DNA of 64,000 nucleotides, taken from assembly GCA_022592435.1 (NCBI GenBank), contig JABYQS010000053.1:151133-215132 (forward strand). The letters are read 5' to 3'. Under the pieces are notes generated by a model, which was not told the DNA's origin, ran no database searches, and worked only from the letters and a program-made list of their open reading frames with translations. The number at the start of each line of letters is the position of its first letter. The stretch's first letter is position 1. Made by a program: the position numbers and the translations under genes. This DNA is from Cerioporus squamosus. Its lineage: Eukaryota; Basidiomycota; Agaricomycetes; Polyporales; Polyporaceae. This document shows positions 47,935-59,015 of the stretch, in pieces.

Positions 47935-49060
47935 TTACGGATATCTGTATTCAGTTGCGTTGTCGAATAGGATGCCCAGCGGCGCGGCATGATTGCTGCT
48001 CTTCTCCGTCCAGGGTTGATCCACATCCTGCGCCCGTGGCTTGAGTGTACGGTGACGGAAGCTCAGCAACAGTGCTCCTTCTTGAGGCATCAGCTCGGGC
48101 AGATACCGAGGTCCGGCATATGACGGATTAGGTCGCACTGGATCCGACTCGAGAGAACCTAAGACGCGCACAACCACGACCCGCTTTCCGGCGTGTTCTG
48201 GGGACGAGGATCGTTCAAAGCAGCACACAGCTGTCCCTGTGCAAGCACGCCCATTAGCTTCCCATACGCCCCATTGGCGTGATTACTGCACGAAGACAAA
48301 CCTGAGAAAGGTATGTGTACTATGCTTAGTCCTGTGTTGAAGCACGTCATGTGCCACAGCAGAGTTCGGAGCATGCGATCTTTGCCAGCGAGAACAAAAA
48401 GAAGGCGTACAGGCACCGCGTCTCTTGCGCGTCTCCCACTCGCAACGTGGATAGACTCAATTTACGAGCAAAGACCAACAATTCTTTGGAGACGGTCTTG
48501 TCTATATCCGCGAGGATGTGCCGAAGAGGACCATGCATCTGATATTTGGCGAGGGCTGGAAGAGAGCCGCGCCATGGTTTGTTCGTGCTGTCGACTGTGG
48601 AGTGGAAGCTGACGGGGTCCCGCGAAGGAGTGATGCGGAAGCGAAGCTCCCCAACAAGGGGAGGGGCATTGGGTGGTAGGTGATAGTGTAGAAATCCGCC
48701 AATGTGGCTGCCTTTGGGATATTGCGATTTCAGAACCAAGAGTGCGAGTCGAATGCGTATACAGTCTGCATCGGGGTAGGAGGTGGAAAAGGAGAGGGTT
48801 GGAAGATCCCACCACTGCAAAGTGAGGTCGTCTTCCGGTGTGAGCTATGCAGAGTCTAAGGTGCGGATACGTGAGATGCCTGTAGGAGAGGGCCGTCGCC
48901 TGCGTAGGGCTTCGGTGGTTCGAGCGGACGCGAGGACCTTGTCGCTCGCTACGCGGCCAGTGGACGATGCAAAAGCACGCCGGATGCTCTGTGCAACGGA
49001 AGCCAGCCTAACATCGTCGAGGAGCACCACTCTACATCCGCCTGGACAGATGAGAGACAT
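47935..49060 (-). CDS. Agaricomycete-specific hypothetical protein (5' exon structure uncertain)
   Basis: On the minus strand the central exon (48820-about 48540) reads WWDLPTLSFSTSYPDADCIR, then GGFLHYHLPPNAPPLVGELRF, RITPSRDPVSFHS and KPWRGSLPALAKYQ. A later exon ends RVVVVRVLGSLESDPVRPNP... before the TAA at 47935. I have seen this pattern (a YYH-PP segment, an RFR-TP segment and a terminal basic VVVLR strand) in uncharacterised proteins of mushroom-forming fungi, but no function is known. An ATG at 49060 (MSLICPGGCRVVLLDDVRLA) opens a plausible first exon. However, no donor that joins it in phase to the central exon is clear. The outer boundary and some exons are therefore provisional, and the gene may be damaged. 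Confidence 0.5.
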
Positions 49061-49669
49061 TTGGAGACGCGCTCGGTAATGTGAGGACCTCAAGAGGCGC
49101 TGAGCTGGCCCCGTTCTAGGAGACATTTCTCTTCGTCGACTGCTAGCTGTTGCCTGACCTACGATATGGTGATAGCAAATGATATGTGAGTCGAGCCGAG
49201 TGTGGGGTTGCATGACACTAACCACGATACCTGCGGTTGGAGGTGTGATGGTGACGGTCGGAAGCAGCGAGCGTGAGAATGACGCAGGAGTCAACTGAAT
49301 CGAACTGGTTCGACCGTCAGATAGCTGTATATGGCTACGGAAGCGCCCCGTTGGATTTTGGCCTTGGCCCCCAGAACCCTTGTACTTGCCATCTACTCAC
49401 TCAGCTAAACCATGGTCACCAGAAATTCGGACCTAATCCCTCTGCGGGCTTCCGATGAACCGATCGTCTGGTATAGTTCCGGAGCGGCCGGCATCCGGCG
49501 CGCAGGTTAGTACTCCACCGAGATCGGCGTGGTATGTTCGGCACTGCGCCTCCGGACAGCTAGCAGTCCGTCGTGCGAGAGGTAGGTCCGTTCGAATCTG
49601 GACCGCCGATATTGGGACGGACCAGAATATTGTTCACATCACCGACTCGGGTTTGGATGTGGTGTCTGG
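49061..49669. other. Intergenic region upstream of inverted arm B
   Basis: About 600 bp with no gene. GC-rich palindromic stretches occur near 49480-49500. Confidence 0.45.
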
Positions 49670-49858
49670 TGTCGGTCATGATCTGGACCGCAGATGGGGA
49701 ACGGGACTAGGATGTCCACGTACCACACTACAGGCTCAGGACCATTTGAAACCTACGCCTTACGCACCGTCGGAAGCAACGCTCTGTATGCGGAAATGAT
49801 TAGCGTCGAAAATGTAAAGTCCAGTCAGGAGGTGCTCACCAAAGAGAATTCAGATATG

Positions 49859-49865
49859 TATATAA
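49859..49865 (+). promoter_or_regulatory. TATA box of repeat-protein copy 2
   Basis: TATATAA lies about 80 nt before the start codon, in the same context as in copy 1. Confidence 0.75.
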
Positions 49866-49946
49866 GGCCCAGTGCTCTCGGTGAATCTCCATCTTCTCAA
49901 CCCAGCCTCTTCTGCTCATACCGCAAACACCTTCGCAACACTCACC

Positions 49947-50940
49947 ATGTTCACTACCAAGTTCTCCACTCTTGCGACTGTTGTCGTCATTGCTGTCTGT
50001 GCTAGTGCGCAGGGTCAGAGTAAGTCGACTTGAGGTTCAAGCTTCCAGTAACAATGAGACTTACCGTGCTTTGTTTGCAGGCGATACGAGCCTCCCTGCT
50101 GCCCCTTCGCTCCCGGTGAGCGGAGTCAGCACTCCTCCGGTTAGCCCGCCGGTCGGTGCGCCGTCGAACAGTCCGTCTGTCGCTGTTCCTGCAAGCGGCG
50201 GCCTCCCGGTCGCCGTGCCTTCGGACCTGCCTATCGGTACTCCGTCTATCACCCTAGGCTTGTCCATTGGTGCACCTGGGATCAGCCTCCCAGTCTCTGT
50301 CCCTGCGGGACTACCTGTCGGTGCCCCATCGGCCATCCCGTCTATCAGCGTCCCCGTCAGTGTACCTGCCAACGCGCTTCCTACCAGCGGAATACCGTCG
50401 CTCCCAGTGAACGCGCCTGCACTCAACGCACCGTCAGTGGCGGGGCCCTCTGTCGCTGCACACTTCGACAGCCAGCCCGCCGTCGGCACCCCCCCTGTTG
50501 GTCCGCCGGACGCAAGCACACCCTCTGTGGCCTTCCCTTCAGCGGCTGCCCCATCGCTCGCGGTCAACGCACCGACCGTCGGTGCACCCTCGGCTCCGGT
50601 CAGCTCGCCCTCCGTCGGCACACCGTCGCTCCCTGTGAGCGCGCCGGTGAATGCGCCCAGTGCCCTTGCGCTCGCGGTCGACACGCCATCGCTCCCGGTC
50701 GGTGCGTCCTCGCCTTCGCTCCCGGCAAGCGCACCTACGGGTAGCATGCCCTCGGCCCAGCTCGCCGTCCCGACGCCTGCGGTCAGCAACCCGGCGTCGA
50801 CCGTCACCAAGACCTTCACCCAGATGCTGTCGGTCACGCCCACTACCATCCTCACCCGGGTCGAGACTGTCACCGCTGGCACCCCGGCGCGTCGCGGAGA
50901 CTACCATCCTCATGCAGTCGTCGCTTCGAAGGCATTGTGA
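49947..50940 (+). CDS. Secreted Pro/Ser/Val-rich repeat protein, copy 2
   Basis: Same structure as copy 1: exon 1 49947-50019 (signal peptide), 61-bp intron, exon 2 50081-50940, 310 residues. The signal peptide and the first 150 residues are almost the same as in copy 1. From about residue 180 the repeat units differ in sequence and number (for example DASTPSVAF against STSTPSVAF, and fewer LPVSxP units before TGSMPS), so copy 2 is 16 residues shorter. The C-terminus again has TVTKTFTQMLS, TPTTILTRVETVTAG and PARRGDYHPHA, then a different last five or six residues. Expression is likely driven by the conserved TATA promoter. Confidence 0.88.
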
Positions 50941-52010
50941 TGATTCAAGTTGCAGTCATACCGCGAATGAGGGCGAATGCTGGCTGTTGGATACGGCGGC
51001 ACCCACTGCGGCTGGCCTAGAGGGTAGCTGTATGCACTGTTCATGTACTGCGGCGTGATAGATGAGCGCATATACTTCCGAATGACCGTTCCAACCACTC
51101 ACCTTGTGAATCATCGCGTGCGAGCTTCGTTAGATAGTATGAGTGTTGGCTTCTGGTACTTGCCCAAGACCGACTCGGTAACTCGATAGCTCTGACGTAG
51201 AGCAACCACTTGGCTCGGACGCCGTAGTCTGGTGTCATCCCAACTACGATCATATGAATTTTGACTCAACGTACCCAACACTTTGAATGATATGTATGGA
51301 CTTTAGTCAGAAGTTGAGCTGGTGCAAGTGATAGGACTCACAAAACCCGCAGCGTAGCAGCATCCCGCAAAGCTAAAGTCGCTGTCTGATCATTCAGACA
51401 CCTCAACGTATCGAGCGGCTGGAGCAGAGAATGAGAGACTTTGAGAGTGAAGACGGTCGGATTCGAGAGTCAGATAGCGCCGAGACGCGTCTGTAACACA
51501 CGAACTGTCACGCGTGCACGAGAAATGATCGCGTCGCGTCGTGTCACGCTCCCGGCAACGCTTGCGCGTCGGTGACGGAGACCACCACGACCACGACCAC
51601 AACCCAGTTATGTCTGACTTGAGCTTGGGTGTTTTCTTCTGTTTGCAGATACGATACTCTGCCACACCGCTGTTCTATCATCCTGAATCTAGAAATGACT
51701 TCAACAACCCTCCGTGGACATCGTGATACTGCTCGGCACACAATTTGACCAAGGAGAGCGTGCACGGGATACAAACGGAGAGTCGACTTCGTCTCATAGT
51801 CTACAGTGACTCGTGAGTATGCTTGTTACTCTTTACGACTGGTACACTAAGGGCAGCCGCGTCGGTGCCGAACTGGATGTCAGCCCTATGTCAGCCCCCA
51901 TGTTGTCCAGCATAGAATATTGACCTGCACTCCTCGCACGATACCCTCACCTATATTGCCCACTTACCGCCACCATTTACTCTACTTTCACCACAATTCC
52001 GCCCACGAAT
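50941..52010. other. Intergenic region
   Basis: About 1.1 kb between copy 2 and the first coiled-coil gene. No gene or strong repeat is seen. Confidence 0.45.
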
Positions 52011-53375
52011 ATGATGGCTCCCCAGCTCTATGCCCTATGGGCTCCATCTCCAGTCAAGCTCTTCGGTCTCGTCGATGTCTCTGGCCTCGACTTTATCATG
52101 GCACTTACCCTCATCGCCTTGCTCAGCTTGTTCTTGCTGGGTCTCTTTGTCCTGCACTGCGTGAAGGTCCTCAGTCGCACTCTCGGTCACCCTCACTTCG
52201 GACACCCCGCCGTCAGCCTCTCGAGCTACGCTCTGTGTCCGTCACTCGTCAGCAAGACCTCCACCGTGGCTTACAAGGAACTTGAGGCTAAGGACTCGTG
52301 CAAGCCCTCCACTGTCGAGGTTGACGCCGACACCTTCCGCATGCTTGTCGAGGACCGTCTCCAGCTGCATCACAAGGTCAACTCTCTCGAGACGTCCGCC
52401 GCCAGCCTCCGCAACCGCATCTTGTTCCTCGAGAAGCCTTCCAAAGAGTACCGGGAGGACACCGGCCAGAGCCTGGACGGCCTCGAGGACGCTCACGCTG
52501 CCGAGAAGAGGACCACGGCTGACGCGCTCACTGCTGAGAGGAAGACCGCTGCCGCATACGCTGCAATTGTCAAGGAGCGCGACACGATGGCCAAGGAGTA
52601 CGCTGAACTGCGCGCCCAGAAGGACGCTCTCGCGGCGGACTTGGAGGCCTTGCACACGGAGATGGCTACGGCAACGACTGCATTCTCGGTACGTGACCAA
52701 TCTTGACTCTCGTTGGAACGTGTCTCGAGCGGGGGCATGTAGGGAGGCAAGACCATCCTGGACCTCGAGGAGAAGCTCACGCGCGAGGCTGCAAAGGCCT
52801 CTCGGGCTGCATCTGAGGTCGACCGCTTGCAGGAAGAGCTCTCCGTGGCGAAGGTCGAGCTCGCATCGAAGGAACTCACCCTTGATGGCATGGTGGATGG
52901 TATCGAAAAGCTCGTGGTACGTGAGACACCTCGCGCTTTCTCTTCGCGTAACAAATGACTGTTGCTTGCCAGGACATGTGCCATGAACTCTTTTGTGCCA
53001 ACGACGAGATCGCTACGGAGAACAAATGCTTGCAGGTATTTGCCTGATTCTGTTTCTTTCTCTGACGGCAAACTCACGGCTCCACAGGCACAACTCGACG
53101 AGGTTCGCTCCTCCTACTCCGAGGTCAGCGACCAACTCTGCGCGGCCAATGCGTCCCTCGCGCTCCTGCAAGATGAGAATGACGATCTCAACGCGGACCT
53201 GGACGACGCTGACGAGGACTGCTTCCGTCTCAAGGCGGACCTCGACAACGCCAACGAGAAGTGCAACATGCGCAACAGGGTCATCAAGGCAGGCCTTCTT
53301 GCCTACGAGGACGCCATCAGCGAAGTCAACAGGCTCAAGGTTGCTCTCGCCGGTTTCGCCACTCCTGCTGCGTAG
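52011..53375 (+). CDS. Membrane-anchored coiled-coil protein, paralogue 1
   Basis: Four exons (52011-52688, about 52743-52916, a short exon near 52974-53034, and about 53089-53375). The N-terminus has a strong membrane segment at about residues 28-50 (FIMALTLIALLSLFLLGLFVL). After a short polar linker comes TVEVDADTFRMLVEDRLQLH, then SAASLRNRILFLE. The rest is nearly continuous coiled coil rich in Ala, Glu, Lys and Asp. The family is unknown to me. The block VDADTFRMLVEDRLQLHHKV matches VDRDAFHKLTQEHLQLHLQV in the gene at 59557, so the two are paralogues. A tethering or scaffold role would suit the shape, but that is inference. Confidence 0.78.
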
Positions 53376-53729
53376 GGGCTCCTCACCTCACGACTCGTAC
53401 AAAGCTCCGCGCCGCGACTCGACGACGCCTCCACGGGGGGCGCTCCCTTATGGCCCCTGCCACTACCGCTGGCAGTGGCTCCGTGGACGTCGATATCACC
53501 CCGCTTGGGCCGCCGCCTTGTACTACGATAGCTCGCCGGGACCGCCCCCAAACGAAGCGTTCCTACTTACACATTGACTACATCGGATCTCTGCTCGTGT
53601 ACTGTACTACTGACACTCTCTCTGGTCTTGGCGGACTCGTGTATCCTCTCTCGTGGCTCACTGATCTATATTCTGAGATACGATATACGCTCCGGTGCAT
53701 GAAGAATCATATGGCTACATTGCCGTCAT
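53376..53729. other. 3' flank of coiled-coil gene 1
   Basis: About 350 bp with no gene seen. Confidence 0.45.
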
Positions 53730-54795
53730 CAGGAAAAACTCCCCGTCATAATTAGTGCTAAATTAGTGGTCTGCTTGAAATAATCGCACTAATGCCGACT
53801 AATCTGTGGGCACGTCGACTTACAGAAGTTTTGAGGTCGCTGCAAGTAACGGTGGTCGGAACTAGTCGCAAGACATAGTTTGGAGCCTCAAGACGTACTG
53901 GCATGCCAGTAGTTGACTAGATGCACCGTCCAAGGCAACCCAACTTTCCCGACAAAGTGCGAGATGCCCTGCCCTAAACTGTCCCGGCAAGTCCCGGAGG
54001 AGGAAGCGCCGGCAAAAATTCCTGCGCTTGCCAGCTCGGCGCCAGGCTCTCTCGTCTACGTCCACCTCTAGCTCTGTCTTTGGACTTCTTGCTGGGTTCT
54101 ACGCTCTTGTGCTAGCTTGTCGTCTGTACACACCCTGGTGGCTAGTCTGTTGCCTCTCAGGGAGCTCTCTGTCTCTTGATCTGGCTCTACTGGGTTCATC
54201 TGGGACTTGGGATACCTTGGTAGCTTCCTGGTGTACAGCACGCTACATAGGACATTTGTGAAAATGCGGTAAGTCTTCCCCGCCATGAGCATGATATGGC
54301 CGAGGTACTGAAGTGGCCATGTCTCCTAGGCCGATAGCCACGCCGCGGTACAGGTCACCATGCGGTAAGTCAGTTCGCCCGTCCAGTATCGTTCTCTGCG
54401 ACTTGCACTATGTAGTCATGTACTATACTTGCTTCGTAAAGCCGCCCTGTCCGTCACCCTCCATATCCCGTGTGTTTCGACCCAGGCACATCTACCATGT
54501 TTGCTAGCTACCTGCCCCTGGCGACTATATGTACTTGTATGTTGTAGTGTGGCGTACGTATGTCGAACGTGAATAAAATGCTGTTTCTGCACCTTCATTC
54601 ACACATTGCTTGTGCCGAAGACAAGATAGCAGTAAGTAAGTATGCAAGCCTACCGAGTACGTCTCACCACCTTCTAATTGCCTGATAACATCACTCATTA
54701 TAAAGGGACCTCGAGATTTAGCATAATGGACTAATGATCCATAATCACTATAATTAGGGCTGATTAGAGGCGATTAGTGCAGGAGGTTTTCCCTG
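53730..54795. mobile_element. Putative degenerate non-autonomous DNA transposon (TIR element)
   Basis: The ends are imperfect inverted repeats: CAGGAAAAACTCC at 53730-53742 and, on the other strand, CAGGGAAAACCTCC ending at 54795. Just inside both ends lie clusters of the subterminal motif ATTAGTG/CACTAAT, including GCACTAATGCCGACTAATC near 53792 and its inverted relative GATTAGAGGCGATTAGTGC near 54762. The length is about 1.07 kb with no coding capacity. CAGGG-type ends with subterminal repeats recall hAT-like elements. I could not find a clear 8-bp target duplication, so the element is old or the ends are a little misplaced. Confidence 0.45.
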
Positions 54796-55463
54796 ATGGT
54801 CTCGAGTGTCTCCTCGAAGCTACTTCCCGTCACCACAATGCCACCCCTGTCGCACTAACCCACACCCCCCTCTCCCCTATTGCGGCTGCACGCGGATCGT
54901 GGACTTCCGCCGGCACCGAGGTTTGAGGCCTTGAGGAGGAGCGGCGCAGCGCATCGGATAGACGGTCCGAGCATCTGATAGCTGGAAAAGGCTACTGAAG
55001 CGCTGAGATCGCTTCCAACTCGGACCAACCCACCACCACGACCGTGACTACGCACAACGGGACATGAACATCCGCCCATGGCTCCGTTACGATGGCGCAG
55101 CTCTTTCTGAAGAAGGTTGATTTGGTTTCATATCCGGGCCGCCAAGATCCTCACCAAGTCTCAGCCCGACTATGAATTCCAGTCAACCTGCCAGTGCCAG
55201 TGCGGGCGAAGCCATCGGAACGAGTATCGAATCGGCCCATCATTTCAACTGTGACCAGCGGAAGCAAAAATTGATCAAAACACTCGCACCCAGTTAGGAG
55301 AGCCCGAGGTTCCTGGACAGCGTGGCGTTGGCTGGACCGTCGGATGCTGCGTAATGTCCGTCATGCGAACTCGGACCCGTCACAATCTGAACTGACGATA
55401 CTAAACTCGACCAGGAAACCCACAGATTATCCAGACAGTGCTCGCCTAAGGGGCTCCCAAAAG
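54796..55463. other. Upstream region of repeat-protein copy 3
   Basis: About 670 bp with no gene; it should hold the distal promoter of copy 3. I do not see the long promoter similarity shared by copies 1 and 2. Confidence 0.45.
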
Positions 55464-55470
55464 TATATAA
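55464..55470 (+). promoter_or_regulatory. TATA box of repeat-protein copy 3
   Basis: TATATAA followed by GGACCAG lies about 105 nt before the start codon; copies 1 and 2 have TATATAAGGCCCAG. Confidence 0.75.
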
Positions 55471-55575
55471 GGACCAGCTCCCTGCTCGCTGAACCTCCAT
55501 CACCGCATCGACTTTGTCTGCACACGCATACACACTCCCACCACACTTACTATCATCGCCTTGCTCTCATCTACC

Positions 55576-56527
55576 ATGATCTCTGCCAAGTTTTCCACCC
55601 TCGCGACTGTTGTCGCCCTTGCTATCTGTGCTGGCGCGCAGGCTCCGGGTAAGTGGCACCTCTAGAGATCATCATTTCGTCATCGGACTTACCGCTATAC
55701 CGCTATTAGGTTCCACGAACCTCCCTGTCGCTCCTTCGCTCCCAGTGAGCGGAGTGCATGCACCTTCGGTCAGCGTACCTGTCAACCTGCCGTCGGTTAC
55801 TGGCAGTGCGCCTGCTATTACGCCGTCAATCAACGCACCTGTTGGTGCGCCGTCGGTCAGCAACCTGCCAGTCAGTGCGCCTGCACCCGTTCTGTTTGCT
55901 GGTGCTCCTTCCGGCGTGCCTGTCAGTGACACGCCCTCTATCACTGCGCCCTCCGACCGCACGGCATCCAGTGTGCTCAACCAGGTTCCCGTCTGCACGG
56001 CATACGACGTGCCCCCGGTCAATGCGCCCTCACCCGCGCTGCCTGTCAGCGCTCCGGTGGGTACTGGCTCGCTCCCGGTCAGTATCCCGTCCTCAGGCAA
56101 CAACTTGATGGTGGTGCCCTGCCTGAACGTTGGATACACTGTCACCCACGCCGCCGCAAGCGCCTCCTCCAGCCTGCCCTCACCGTCACTTCCCGTTAGG
56201 GCGCCGGCGGACATTCCTAGGCCTTCGCCTCCAGTCAGCGCACCGAGCGGTCCGCCTCCACTCCCAGTGAGCCTGCCGTCCCATGCACCCAGTGCGCCCC
56301 TCCCTGCGGCTAGCGCACCGTCGTTGCCTTCGGTCCCTGTCAGCGAGCCCTCGATCCCCTCGGCCTCACCTCCCGTCTCGGCGCCGGAGGCCAGCAACCC
56401 CGCTGCGTTTATCCCGAAGTCGCTCCCGGTTACGCCGACCACCATCTTCTCAGGCATCCCGACCGGCACCGCCCAGCGTCGCGGCGACTACCACCCTCAC
56501 GCTGTTGTTCGCAAGGCGTCGGAATAA
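55576..56527 (+). CDS. Secreted Pro/Ser/Val-rich repeat protein, copy 3 (diverged)
   Basis: Exon 1 (55576-55648, 73 nt), a 61-bp intron and exon 2 (55710-56527) give 296 residues. The gene structure equals that of copies 1 and 2 although the sequence has diverged widely. The signal peptide is MISAKFSTLATVVALAICAGA. The start of the mature part (LPVAPSLPVSGVHAPSVSVP) and the end (TPTTIFSGI, then AQRRGDYHPHAVV) keep the family pattern. The middle uses the same kind of PS-LPVS-AP units but with its own order, plus a stretch containing one Cys (VPCLNVGYTVTHAA). The intron sequence is unrelated to the one shared by copies 1 and 2. Confidence 0.85.
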
Positions 56528-56864
56528 TCGAGGAGACAGGGAGCACCGAGCACCGTGATGTTGACCACCGCGACTGCTGAATCGCAATGTATATGGCTTG
56601 AGCCTTGAGGCACCTTTGCCGAGTAAACAAAGTATAGTTGGACAAATCACAGCATTGCGTTATGAGACTTTGCGTGATTGCAGTGCTCGCATCGATGCGC
56701 TGACATGTGAGGTAATGCCTGAGGGTCCGGGGAGACGTAAGCTAAGATCAATATGAGCTGGAGGTGGAAGAACTAGCAAGGATGATTATGGACGTTGAGT
56801 GGATGAGATCCAGATATGTGTGCAGTCTGTATCCTGGCGCCAACATTCCGTGAACGGCGCAGAT
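56528..56864. other. Convergent 3' spacer
   Basis: About 340 bp between copy 3 and the MYND gene. Nothing recognisable. Confidence 0.45.
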
Positions 56865-59015
56865 TCACTCAGCGTCGTGGAACGAATCTACGTATGCAGA
56901 TCGATGCTTCTTCGGATTCTTGCAGTCGAGCTTGTGCTTCTCCTTCCAGTGGTTCTGTTGTAGAGATGAGCACACGAAGGTCGCGAGGGCGATGCCACGC
57001 AGACTCACAGTCTGGCACTCCTTGCCACAGTAGAACCGTTGTCCGCAGCGCCCGCACGCCTTCAGCCTATGCGGGCTCCCGCACCGTGCACAAGCCGTGT
57101 TCGCGGGGTTATCTCTCCTCGACGTGTTCACGCCCTCCTCAAGGAACTGCTCACCATTGGGTCCCGTCAGCGTCTGCACGACCGCAGTCCCCTTCTTCAG
57201 GTTTTTGAAGCTGATCCCCAGCCGGCTCGAGACCTGGTTGAGGTGTAGCAGCTGCTCGAGGCTGCCCTCCCCGATCGGGGTGATGAAATCTTGCTCGCGT
57301 ACGGGAGGCTCGCCTTGCTGTCGAGCGCGGCGCGCACCTCGGCGCGGCACTCCGCGATGTCGAAGTGGTCGAAGGAGTACGTGAGCGGGTTCCTGCCAGT
57401 CCCACGTTCCCATCCGATCGCCGTCCGGGAGTCGCCCGCCTCGTCCGGCGAGGACGACGACTGCGCCTGTGCTTGATTCCACGGGGGCGATGTCCTCGAC
57501 CTGCCGGCGGTCAGTATGTTGGTCTCGAGGCAGGAGAATGTGATTGCGTACCTTGATATCGAGGAACCAGTTGTCTCCGAAGTCGTAGTGGTAGAACATG
57601 ACGTCGCCGGCTTCTCGCAAGATGTGCGCTATGCAGTAGCTGACGACCGCGGTGTCAATCGCGTAGCTTGACAACAGAGGACCGATAGCTCACCTCTCTT
57701 CGGGTATATATGCATACCCAGCGTTGTCCATGTGGTGCATGATATCGATAGAGTTGCAGTCCTGCGACATGCTGTCAAGAACTACACGCGTACGACACAC
57801 TTGTGCGGCTTACCTTGGGACCAAACATGGCGCCGTCCTTCACGTCGTGGAAGGTGTGTGCGTGGAGGTTACGGACCCTGCAAAGGCAATGAGCTCACAT
57901 GTTCATCAGCAGTCTGAAGGACTCAGATACGAACCAACCCCAGAGCGGAGTCAAAACCTTGTCGGCGAATACGCCCAGAGGCAAGCCGCCAGAAACACGA
58001 ATTCGCCTCCAATAACGATGTGCTGTGGGATCGGTTGGATGCTCGAGAAAGCTGCACGTCCGCGGTCAGTGAGGGAGTGAGCTCTGCCGCGCAAAAGATA
58101 TGCTAACGGGTGTGCAATGTAGAGGGTGTAGTCACGTTGCGGTAAGTCGCCGAGGTCGACTTGAGCCAGTTGGTTCACCTGAGGTATGGTCAGCGTCCGT
58201 TCTCGTGCAATATGATGCGTAAGGCGGCCTGTCAAGATTAACTTATGGGAGGTGCCACGAACGCCTGAGCCATCGAGTGAGGATAGGCTCTTCCGGTTGG
58301 CTTCGGTAGACCCGCGGCCTCCCGACGAGTCTCTCGTAATAGATGCCGCTTTCTACAGTCCGATTCGTCCCGCGCCAAGTACAGGTAGATCCCGAACGCC
58401 GTCGTCACGTACGAATGGTGCTCAACGTCCGCTCGACATCACGGACATCCAGCTCAAACGTGTGAACTGACCTTCTTCTCAATCAAAGCATTCACGAACT
58501 GCAACTCCGGCCGTATCTTCTTCTTGTCGTCGTAAATGAATTGCGTTGTCATCTGCCGCCAACGAGGTGAGTGTCGTGGCACTTGCGAAGAAGCAGGTCA
58601 TACCGCACCTTGCGCGTCTGGATTTGAATTAATGGAACCTCAGTAGTCTTGTCCTCGTCACACTGAAGAGAGCAGTACCAGTATTATGATAGGGCGCGCT
58701 GTGTCTGCATGCGCACAGGGTAGAGTCCCCAGTGTTCAATGTATCCACGTCTGCACCGCCGTGGTGTGAAAGTGAGCGGGTCTAAGTCTCCAATGTCAGA
58801 CATAATACCTCTGCACAAGTGAGGGTGTCCATCTCACCTTCCCAAAATATTTCGTCAAGATTCGCGGCGTCGTCTTCAGGATCGAACTTGACGAATGCTG
58901 GTTCCTTGTATTCGCCTTTCGGGGTGAAGCGGCGAGGACTATCAGGAGCGATAATAGACATTGTCTTGCGCTCAACAGGAAAGGGGTCCATTGCACGCAA
59001 TGGTTCGCCCGCCAT
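56865..59015 (-). CDS. MYND zinc-finger protein with pRiA4b ORF-3-like domain (possible frame disturbance)
   Basis: Exons on the minus strand encode an acidic N-terminus (MAGEPLRAMDPFPVERK..., DPEDDAANLDEIFWE), and then short exons with HIVIGGEFVFLAA. A pRiA4b ORF-3-like beta domain follows (GDVMFYHYDFGDNWFLDIKV, then EDIAPVESSTGAVVVL). The end is a MYND finger with the Cys/His set CARCGSPHRLKACGRCG, FYCGKECQ and HWKEKHKLDC. MYND fingers bind proline-rich partner peptides. Between about 57410 and 57290 the open frame reads Arg/Pro-rich nonsense, while a neighbouring frame reads NPLTYSFDHFDIAECRAEV, which matches the family. Two compensating frame changes are thus likely, by mutation or sequence error. 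Start chosen at 59015, the first ATG with family-like sequence after it. Confidence 0.75.

Larger units (their letters stand above)
49670..50940 (+). repeat. Inverted duplication, arm B
   Basis: Counterpart of arm A (43026-44345). Similarity covers the proximal promoter, the TATA region, the leader (with a deletion of about 9 nt relative to arm A), exon 1, the intron and most of exon 2. It falls off in the middle and 3' part of exon 2. Confidence 0.88.

Noticed and set aside
49560..49620. tRNA-like T-loop (GTTCGAATC) near 49590
   Set aside because: The stem around it pairs poorly (two mismatches in five), and no matching acceptor, D or anticodon arm is present.
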